Part shown: positions 1 to 5,739 of the stretch, piece after piece
Position numbering within the stretch: position 1 is the stretch's first letter
Layout: each line of letters starts with the position of its first letter
NCBI GenBank assembly: GCA_964503595.1
Contig: CAZDAM010000119.1
Location: forward strand, 1-8,944
Direction: 5' to 3'
DNA: 8,944 nt
Origin: CAZDAM01 sp964503595
GTDB lineage: Bacteria > Muiribacteriota > UBA6191
Program-made: the position numbers and the translations under genes
Notes under the pieces: generated by a model
Databases searched by the model: none
What the model saw: only the letters and a program-made list of their open reading frames with translations
Told to the model about the DNA's origin: nothing

Positions 1-1737
1 CTTGTAAAGCTGCTCATCTCCTTCGTTCTTTGCCGGAAGAGCGACAGCCGCTTCAAAAAGTTTTTCCCCTCCATTTGCTTTGAAAAGGGCCTGAATGGCC
101 GGAATCAGGCGCATCATCAGACCGTCTCCCGAAACAAAGACCCACTGACCCTTCAGCCCTTTCTGGGGGTCATAGGGCCAACTCCAGTTAGCCCGGGCAT
201 CCCAGACCTCAATCGGTGCAAAGTCCGAAGAGCGGCGATATTTGGTGTTGTAACCTTCGTGCAGATAAAGCTTGTGGTTATGCAGATCCGTGAAGTTCTC
301 GTAGTAATAGACCCCTCCGGCCTGAATCTCAAAGCCTGGGCCCTTGGAACCTGCCGTATTCTTGACCTGCTTGTAACCGGATAACGACAGACAGCGCCGA
401 TAGACATTGCCAAAGACAACAGTTGGAGACGGGTTACCCTGAGTACCAAACAGGTGCAGAATATTGGCCGGAATCTCAAAATTCTGATCCTCCGCCCGAT
501 CATTTAACTGAAAACCAAATTCGGGGTGATTTTTCCAGTCATCGGCATAGCCGTAATCCTTACGGGCCATATAGTAATAGGGCATTCCCGAAGCCGGTTC
601 CATGGAAGCTTCATATTTTTCCGTCAAGAGCTTCTTGACAGCTTCAAACTGTTTTTCGGCGCTTCCCTGTTTACTGGTTTCCGAGGTCTCCTCAAGCATG
701 GAAGCATAATCAGAGGTGTAAAGCTGGTAAAAATCGGAGGTTCCGGCTTTGCCCCGGTACAGGTGAAAGGTTTCCGAGGCATCCGTATTGCCCGCGGTCA
801 GATTCAGGTAAACGCCCTTTTCCTTGTCACCCCCGCTTCCCAGAAGAACATAGCCCATAGTTGTCTTGAATGGATTGGTGCTGGTGTCATCCGTCGTAGG
901 AAGCTTTCCGCTACCTCCGTTATTCAGGTAGAGATACCCTGTGGCCCCCGCATTCATGACTTCGCCACTGGCCCGAACCTTAAGCTGATTGTAAGTGTTG
1001 TTCTGGTTAGCGTAATCCCCGGGTTTTTCAGCGGTCCCCTGGGTCGCATTCGTGACAAACAGGGTGAAATCACGCAGAACCGGAGGCTGAACCCGGATCG
1101 ACTTGAACTCAAACCGGGTGGAAATCGTTTTGGGGCTGGTCCAAACAATCTTGTCATCTCCAGACTCCGTGGAGGCAAAAATCTGCATTCGGAAGACAAC
1201 ATCGATTTTGACCCTGGCCTTGAAATCCTCAGCCGGGCTTTTCAGGGTTCTGTAATCAGGAAATTTGTCCTTGGATTCCATCACCGTGGCGTAGGCCGTA
1301 GCCTCAAAAGCCTGCTTCTGAGGAGCATGCACATTACGGGCCATACTCAGCTCCGACATCAGCATGGCAGGCACACCCTGAAAAGACCCGGGAAGTCCCT
1401 CGGAACTCCCATTGGCAGAAATACTGAAAACCTTTTTTTTGTCCGTCTGGCCCGATCTCTCGTTTTTAATGAATTCTTCAATCAGATCATAGACCGGAGT
1501 CCCGGATTCATTGGCCTGCTTCTCCACAACCTTCTTCGCCAGGGCCACGATGCCATCGCCCATGGCAAGGGCCTGTTCATTGATTTTGAAACGGTAGATC
1601 GTACGAACACCGGCCTTGGCGGATTCGTTGAAGGCCATGCCGATGATGAGCATCATCACCACGGCAACCATGACCAGAATTGTGATCGAGCCCTTCCGTG
1701 TAGAACCGTTTGGAAATCGCCAAAGTGGTGAAAGCAT
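1..1737 (-). CDS. Large prepilin-like (PilX-like N-terminus) surface or secreted protein, 3' end outside window
   Basis: The frame is open for 579 codons from ATG at 1737 to the left edge, with no stop, so the C-terminus is missing. Residues 1-15 are a short basic leader ending Arg14-Lys15-Gly16. A hydrophobic helix of about 20 residues (17-36) follows, then a helical polar stretch. This Gly-Ser junction before a single N-terminal TM is the layout of type IV prepilins cut by PilD-type peptidases. Leu stands at mature position 5 where major pilins have Glu, as is common in PilX-like minor pilins. The remaining residues are polar and rich in Gly, Ser, Thr, Asn and Tyr, suggesting a large extracytoplasmic beta-rich domain; only one Cys (449) is visible. 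PilX proteins are usually under 250 residues, so this is very long. No convincing Shine-Dalgarno precedes the ATG (the bases just upstream are a C run), and no other in-frame start exists back to valS. It could instead be a simple signal-anchored protein. The reading frame is very secure, the function only moderately so. Confidence 0.8.
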   Translation of the reverse strand, partial: MLSPLWRFPNGSTRKGSITILVMVAVVMMLIIGMAFNESAKAGVRTIYRFKINEQALAMGDGIVALAKKVVEKQANESGTPVYDLIEEFIKNERSGQTDKKKVFSISANGSSEGLPGSFQGVPAMLMSELSMARNVHAPQKQAFEATAYATVMESKDKFPDYRTLKSPAEDFKARVKIDVVFRMQIFASTESGDDKIVWTSPKTISTRFEFKSIRVQPPVLRDFTLFVTNATQGTAEKPGDYANQNNTYNQLKVRASGEVMNAGATGYLYLNNGGSGKLPTTDDTSTNPFKTTMGYVLLGSGGDKEKGVYLNLTAGNTDASETFHLYRGKAGTSDFYQLYTSDYASMLEETSETSKQGSAEKQFEAVKKLLTEKYEASMEPASGMPYYYMARKDYGYADDWKNHPEFGFQLNDRAEDQNFEIPANILHLFGTQGNPSPTVVFGNVYRRCLSLSGYKQVKNTAGSKGPGFEIQAGGVYYYENFTDLHNHKLYLHEGYNTKYRRSSDFAPIEVWDARANWSWPYDPQKGLKGQWVFVSGDGLMMRLIPAIQALFKANGGEKLFEAAVALPAKNEGDEQLYK

Positions 1738-1775
1738 GGGGACAAGTCTACTACAGCTTAAAGATGTGATCCATT

Positions 1776-1787
1776 TTGAGGGCTCAA
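1776..1787. repeat. 12-bp palindrome, possible operator between divergent genes
   Basis: TTGAG-GG-CTCAA is an exact inverted repeat with 5-bp arms and a 2-bp centre. It ends 5 bp before the extended -10 element of the valS promoter and overlaps the region where the -35 hexamer would lie. That is a position where a bound dimeric regulator would block RNA polymerase. The site lies in the only non-coding stretch between the two divergent genes. Short palindromes arise by chance, so the operator role is inference. Confidence 0.3.
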
Positions 1788-1792
1788 GAATT

Positions 1793-1801
1793 TGATATAA
1801 T
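1793..1801 (+). promoter_or_regulatory. Extended -10 promoter of the valS operon
   Basis: The sequence TGATATAAT matches the extended -10 consensus TGN-TATAAT exactly. A 17-bp spacer would put the -35 at 1773-1778 (ATTTTG), a poor match to TTGACA, as is usual for extended -10 promoters. Transcription would start near 1807-1809, giving a leader of only about 17-19 nt that is mostly the ribosome binding site. There is therefore no room for a T-box or other leader attenuator, the usual control of aminoacyl-tRNA synthetase genes in Firmicutes. The promoter would serve all three genes of the operon. Confidence 0.75.
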
Positions 1802-1811
1802 CCCTGCCCGT

Positions 1812-1820
1812 AAAGAGGAG
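1812..1820 (+). promoter_or_regulatory. Ribosome binding site of valS, decides the GTG start
   Basis: AAAGAGGAG is a strong Shine-Dalgarno sequence ending 5 nt before the GTG at 1826. There is no ATG in this frame in the leader, and the protein begins with the expected N-terminal helix of the family, so GTG is the start. Confidence 0.8.
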
Positions 1821-1825
1821 AGATT

Positions 1826-4273
1826 GTGAGTTTACCCAAGAAATACAGTGCAGTAAACGCAGAAAAACAGTGGCAGGAATTCTGGCAGCAGGAAGGGATC
1901 TACCAGTTTGACCCGAATCACGGTGGAGAAATCTATTCGATTGACACCCCTCCCCCAACCGTTTCCGGGGCCCTTCATATCGGCCATGTCTACAGTTATA
2001 CCCAGGCCGAAATCATCGCCCGCTACCGTCGTATGCGGGGATTCAATGTCTTCTATCCCTTTGGTTTTGATGACAATGGCCTGCCAACGGAAAAATTCGT
2101 CGAAAAGGAAAAAGGCGTCAAGGGTCATGCCATGGGTCGGGCCGAATTCAACCAGCTCTGTCGCGAAACCGTAGCCGATGTGGAAGAACGCTTCAAGAAT
2201 CTCTGGATTTCCCTTGGATTCTCTGCCGACTGGGACCTGACCTATTCCTCGATTGATGAGCGCTGCCAGCGCATTTCCCAGCGCTCCTTTCTGGACCTTT
2301 TCCACAAGGGTCTGGTGGATTACAAGGAAGAGCCACACATGTGGTGCTGCGACACGCGTACCGCTATTGCCCAGGCCGAGCTGGAAGCCATTGAGAAAGA
2401 CTCCTTTTTCAATGACGTCCGCTTTGAACTCAAAGACGGCGGCGAAATCGTGATTGGCACCACCCGCCCGGAACTCCTTCCAGGCTGTGCCTGCATTTTT
2501 GTCCACCCGGAAGACGAGCGCTACCGGGATCGGGTTGGCAAGACTGCCATCGTTCCCATCTTTGGTCACGAAGTCCCGATTCTGACGGATGAAAAAGCCG
2601 ACATGGAAAAAGGCACCGGAGCCGTCATGTGCTGTACCTTCGGAGATAAGACCGACGTCGAATGGATGAAAAAACACAGCCTGCCGATTCGTCTCACAAT
2701 TACCCGTGAAGGACGCTTGAGCGAACTCGCCCAGGAGTTTGCCGGACTGAAGATCGCCGAGGGCCGCAAGGCCATCATCGAAAAGCTGGGAGAAACCGGT
2801 CATCTGCTCAAAAGCGATCCGATCCGCCATACGGTCAATGTTTATGAGCGCAGTGGCAAGGAAGTCGAGTATCTGGTTACGCCTCAGTGGTTCATCAAGG
2901 TGGTCGAGCACAAGGAAGATCTTCTAAGACTTGGCGATGAACTCACCTGGAATCCTCCTTTCATGAAACAGCGTTACCAGCACTGGGTCGAAAATCTCAA
3001 CTGGGACTGGTGTATCAGCCGCCAGCGTTTCTTCGGGGTTCCCTTCCCGGTCTGGCACTGCGAAGACTGCCAGCACATCATTGCAGCCCAGGAGGAAAGC
3101 CTCCCGATCGATCCCCTGACCTCCCGTCCAGATACCTGTCCGAAGTGTAACTCCTCAAACCTTGTGGGGGATAGGAACGTGATGGATACCTGGGCAACCT
3201 CTTCGGTAACTCCCCAGATCAATGCTCAGTGGGGAGAAGCCGGTGAGCGGGAAGGTTTCATGCCCATGAGCATGCGGCCCCAGGCTCATGACATCATCCG
3301 GACCTGGGCTTTTTACACCATTGTCAAAGCCTGGTACCACCATAAGACCCTGCCCTGGAAAGACATCATGATTTCCGGACACGTGCTTTACAAAAAGGGT
3401 CAGAAAATCTCCAAATCCAAGGGCAATGCCAAGTCAGGCCCGGAACTTCTGGTTGAAACCTGGGGAGCGGACACCATTCGCTACTGGACAGCCGGAGCCA
3501 AACTCGGGACAGACTGCTATTTCGAAGAGCAGGAATTCAAGATTGCCCAGCGCCTGATCACCAAGGTGTTCAATGCCAGCAAGTTTGCTCTCATGCATCT
3601 GGAAAACTTCGGTCAGGGAAAACCTGCTGATGTCACCTTCTCACTGGACAAGGGACTCCTGACCCAGCTGGGTGAGACAGTGAGAAAATCCACGGCCTTC
3701 ATGGAAAAATACGAATACAGTCAGGCTCTGGCTGAAATCGAAGCCTTCTTCTGGTCTTTCTGTGATAACTGGCTGGAGCTGGCCAAACACCGCCTTTACA
3801 ATCCGGATGAGCACGGGGACACGGAGGGAAAGTCGGCCCGCTCCGCTCTCTATCTGACCCTGGGCACCATCCTGAAACTCTTCGCTCCCTTCATTCCTCA
3901 CATTACCGAGGAAATCTGGCAGGCCCATTTCAGGGAAATCGAAACCCTGAAATCGGTTCACCTTGCAGACTGGCCCAAAGCCGGGGAACTCATGGAGGAA
4001 CAGGAAGATCTCAAGGCCTATCTGCAGGCCTGCAAACTCATTGGGGCTGTTCGCCGCTCCAAGACCGAGCTTCGTATCAGCCTGAATTCCCCACTGGCCA
4101 GTGTCAGCGTTCTGAGTGCTGATTTTGATGCCGTCAAATCCGTGCTTTCCGATCTGAGCAAGGCAGCCCACTGCGAGGACTTCCAGTTCGTTCAGGATCT
4201 TCCTGAAGATGGACGGATTGCCTATGAAGGATTTGAAGTTTCCATTGTTCCGGCTCCGGCAGAGGAGGCCTGA
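1826..4273 (+). CDS. valS: Valyl-tRNA synthetase, archaeal-type
   Basis: This cytoplasmic class I enzyme attaches valine to tRNA-Val using ATP and edits mischarged threonine. It has 815 residues. The Rossmann catalytic core has HIGH at 51-54 and the KMSKS equivalent KISKS at 527-531. The inserted CP1 editing domain spans roughly 195-345, with GTTRPE at 211-216 and GTGAVMCCTFGDKTDVEW at 263-280. The latter reads like archaeal ValS; the typical bacterial form of this segment is GTGAVKITPAHDP. A zinc knuckle follows with Cys412/Cys415 and Cys438/Cys441, then DTWATSS at 454-460. The anticodon-binding helical domain covers roughly 575-720. The protein ends in a short C-terminal domain and is shorter than most bacterial ValS proteins (about 880-950), with no clear long coiled-coil arm. 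All catalytic motifs look intact. The start is GTG. The stop TGA overlaps the ATG of the next gene by one base, so translation of the two is probably coupled. ValS is clearly favoured over IleS or LeuS by the overall sequence and zinc-site arrangement. Confidence 0.97.
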   Translation: MSLPKKYSAVNAEKQWQEFWQQEGIYQFDPNHGGEIYSIDTPPPTVSGALHIGHVYSYTQAEIIARYRRMRGFNVFYPFGFDDNGLPTEKFVEKEKGVKGHAMGRAEFNQLCRETVADVEERFKNLWISLGFSADWDLTYSSIDERCQRISQRSFLDLFHKGLVDYKEEPHMWCCDTRTAIAQAELEAIEKDSFFNDVRFELKDGGEIVIGTTRPELLPGCACIFVHPEDERYRDRVGKTAIVPIFGHEVPILTDEKADMEKGTGAVMCCTFGDKTDVEWMKKHSLPIRLTITREGRLSELAQEFAGLKIAEGRKAIIEKLGETGHLLKSDPIRHTVNVYERSGKEVEYLVTPQWFIKVVEHKEDLLRLGDELTWNPPFMKQRYQHWVENLNWDWCISRQRFFGVPFPVWHCEDCQHIIAAQEESLPIDPLTSRPDTCPKCNSSNLVGDRNVMDTWATSSVTPQINAQWGEAGEREGFMPMSMRPQAHDIIRTWAFYTIVKAWYHHKTLPWKDIMISGHVLYKKGQKISKSKGNAKSGPELLVETWGADTIRYWTAGAKLGTDCYFEEQEFKIAQRLITKVFNASKFALMHLENFGQGKPADVTFSLDKGLLTQLGETVRKSTAFMEKYEYSQALAEIEAFFWSFCDNWLELAKHRLYNPDEHGDTEGKSARSALYLTLGTILKLFAPFIPHITEEIWQAHFREIETLKSVHLADWPKAGELMEEQEDLKAYLQACKLIGAVRRSKTELRISLNSPLASVSVLSADFDAVKSVLSDLSKAAHCEDFQFVQDLPEDGRIAYEGFEVSIVPAPAEEA

Positions 4274-4662
4274 TGTCCCTGCCCCGCAGATTTCTGGCGT
4301 CTTTGAAGAAAGAGAATACCGGCAAGCTTCTCATTCGGTCAACGGCTGTGATTGATGCTAAAGAAGCCGAAAAACTGCACTTCATCTTTCAGGGGTTTGC
4401 GGGGCAGATTCAGGACTCGGCCTTCTATTTTGATGAGTTCAGTCAGGAGAAAGTCAGACTTTCCCGAATCAGCTTTGATATCTATCCCATCAATCCGGTA
4501 GAGGAAAATATCCTGAAAAAGTTTCAGCTGCAGGAAACCGGCCTCATGACTCCTCTGGATCTGATCGAGGAGTTTGAGGCCCAGATGGGAGAAATCATCA
4601 AGGATGAGGATGGAGAACTCGTGCTTGAAGGCAGTCGGGAAACCTCCGGAGAGGCAGGCTAG
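4273..4662 (+). CDS. Conserved-looking small protein of unknown function
   Basis: I do not recognise this 129-residue protein. It has no signal peptide, TM segment, cysteine or known motif and is probably cytoplasmic. The N-terminal 15 residues are basic. A mixed alpha/beta region follows (about 17-80) with aromatic-rich strands around LHFIFQGF (35-42) and AFYFDEF (50-56). Then come a helix-like stretch (93-110) and a very acidic Gly/Ser tail (111-129). Its reality is supported by the ATG overlapping the valS stop (TGATG), a strong Shine-Dalgarno AGAGGAGG at 4261-4268 inside the end of valS, and only six bases to the next gene. It is almost certainly co-translated with valS. A role with ValS, tRNA or the downstream channel is possible from position alone, but nothing in the protein shows it. 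Confidence 0.8.
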   Translation: MSLPRRFLASLKKENTGKLLIRSTAVIDAKEAEKLHFIFQGFAGQIQDSAFYFDEFSQEKVRLSRISFDIYPINPVEENILKKFQLQETGLMTPLDLIEEFEAQMGEIIKDEDGELVLEGSRETSGEAG

Positions 4663-4668
4663 GACAGC

Positions 4669-5739
4669 ATGCATTTTTTTCTGATATTTCTGAAGGAATC
4701 CACCAACCGTCTGGTCAAACTGGGCAAGGATGGCCTGTGGTTTCTTCCTCTGGTGCTTCTGGTTTCATCCACCGGTTTTTACCTGGTTGAATCTCAAGGC
4801 AGGCCGGAGCTTACCTGGCTTGATTCCCTGTGGTGGTCGATTGTGACCATGACGACGGTCGGCTATGGGGATGATTACCCCAGAACCCAGCTGGGTCGGT
4901 TTCTCATCGGAGTTCCCACCATGCTCGTGGGGATTTCAGCCCTGGCCCTGCTTCTGGATAAAGTTCAGTCCCGACTGAGCGAAGCTTCTTTAAAACGCAA
5001 AGGACGCCTGAAAATGAAGAAAAATGATCACATGCTGATTCTGGGCTGCAAGGAAATCGGTACCATGGTGGACATTGTCTCGGAAATCCGGGCTGATGCC
5101 GTCCACGGAAACACCCCAATCGCCCTGGTAACCGACCGTTTTGAAGAACTTCCTGAAGAGCTGGCTCCCTATAAGGTTCATTTTATTTATGGCAACCCCG
5201 CAAGCTCCGCGAGCCTACAGACCGCCAATGCCCAGAACGCAGCCAGGGTTCTGGTCTTAGCCGATCAGCAGAATGTCGATGCCGACGGTCTGACCCTGAT
5301 TCGTCTTTTGAACCTGAAATCCTATCTTGATGGCCGAAATCTTCCTGTTGTGGCCGAATGCAGCCGTCCCGAATACCGGGCCACCTTTCAGGGAGCCGGG
5401 GCAACGGAGGTCATTACACTTCAGGCATTCAGTGCCGGCCTTCTGGCCCAGGCCATCTCAAGTGGTGGGCTCAGTGAGGTTTTAAGCGAGCTTCTTTCCA
5501 ATAAAGCCGGGTGTGAACTTTGTGTGGATACCTGCCCGCAAAGTCTTTATTCCCTCAGATTCGAGGACCTGATTGAATCCGTCAAGCAGGCCCACCCCGA
5601 TGTCCGTCTGATCGGGTTTCTCAACCAAAGCCGCGAACTCAAGACCCGTCGGGAAGAATCCCTGAATCAGGCGATCTCAATTCTTTATGTGGCCGAGGAC
5701 CGGCTTAACCCTTCCTGCTGGGAGAAACTGGGCAGGTAG
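4669..5739 (+). CDS. Two-TM potassium channel with C-terminal RCK domain
   Basis: This 356-residue inner-membrane K+ channel subunit would form tetramers. TM1 lies at about 24-41, the pore helix at 50-62, the selectivity filter TVGYGD at 63-68 and the inner helix TM2 at about 76-98. There is no S1-S4 voltage sensor. A basic linker (109-118) joins the pore to a cytoplasmic RCK (TrkA-N-like) Rossmann domain starting HMLILG at 121-126. Its nucleotide loop is a degenerate version of GxGxxG, followed by GNPASS (175-180), an AARVLVLAD strand (191-199) and VVAE (227-230). A TrkA-C-like lobe spans about 285-345. The architecture resembles MthK and other ligand-gated RCK channels; Ca2+ or nucleotide gating is family knowledge and the ligand here is unknown. 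Cys282, Cys285 and Cys289 form an unusual cluster between the two lobes. A weak AGGA (4661-4664) precedes the ATG, six bases after the previous stop. Its 3' end overlaps the convergent exporter gene by 55 bp. Confidence 0.93.
   Translation: MHFFLIFLKESTNRLVKLGKDGLWFLPLVLLVSSTGFYLVESQGRPELTWLDSLWWSIVTMTTVGYGDDYPRTQLGRFLIGVPTMLVGISALALLLDKVQSRLSEASLKRKGRLKMKKNDHMLILGCKEIGTMVDIVSEIRADAVHGNTPIALVTDRFEELPEELAPYKVHFIYGNPASSASLQTANAQNAARVLVLADQQNVDADGLTLIRLLNLKSYLDGRNLPVVAECSRPEYRATFQGAGATEVITLQAFSAGLLAQAISSGGLSEVLSELLSNKAGCELCVDTCPQSLYSLRFEDLIESVKQAHPDVRLIGFLNQSRELKTRREESLNQAISILYVAEDRLNPSCWEKLGR
4999..5016 (+). promoter_or_regulatory. Possible internal ribosome binding site and start for a free RCK subunit
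   Basis: AAAGGA (4999-5004) lies 9 nt before an in-frame ATG (5014-5016, Met116 of the channel). This Shine-Dalgarno is better than the one before the annotated start. Met116 sits in the linker just after the pore and just before the first RCK strand. Initiation there would yield a soluble RCK protein of 241 residues. The archaeal channel MthK is known to make a free RCK subunit from an internal Met at the same structural place. Use of this site here is inference. Confidence 0.45.

Noticed and set aside
526..1731. Long plus-strand open frame of about 400 codons
   Set aside because: It is antisense to the prepilin-like gene. Its translation has no recognisable family, it is rich in Arg, His and Gly as shadow frames are, and the minus frame has a sensible membrane anchor and is open for the whole 1737 bases.
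1759..1787. Leftward promoter for the prepilin-like gene (TTGAGC, 17 bp, TCTTTA)
   Set aside because: The -35-like half is just one arm of the palindrome and the -10 matches consensus at only two positions.
1738..1825. T-box or other riboswitch in front of valS
   Set aside because: The gap is 88 bp and the predicted leader is under 20 nt, so there is no space for such a structure.
1832..2911. Minus-strand open frame of about 360 codons inside valS
   Set aside because: It is wholly antisense to the conserved catalytic and editing domains of ValS; its length follows from the codon bias of valS.
1826..4302. Shared N-terminal MSLP-basic-basic start of ValS and the 129-residue protein, as a sign of duplication
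   Set aside because: The codons differ and similarity stops after six residues; chance is the simplest explanation.
4674..4680. T7 run right after the channel start codon as a phase-variation tract
   Set aside because: Seven T is short for slippage-based switching and the run simply encodes two Phe residues in a hydrophobic N-terminus.
5661..5671. CCTGA-A-TCAGG palindrome near the end of the channel gene
   Set aside because: It lies in coding sequence, the one-base centre cannot form a hairpin loop, and no partner element is nearby.
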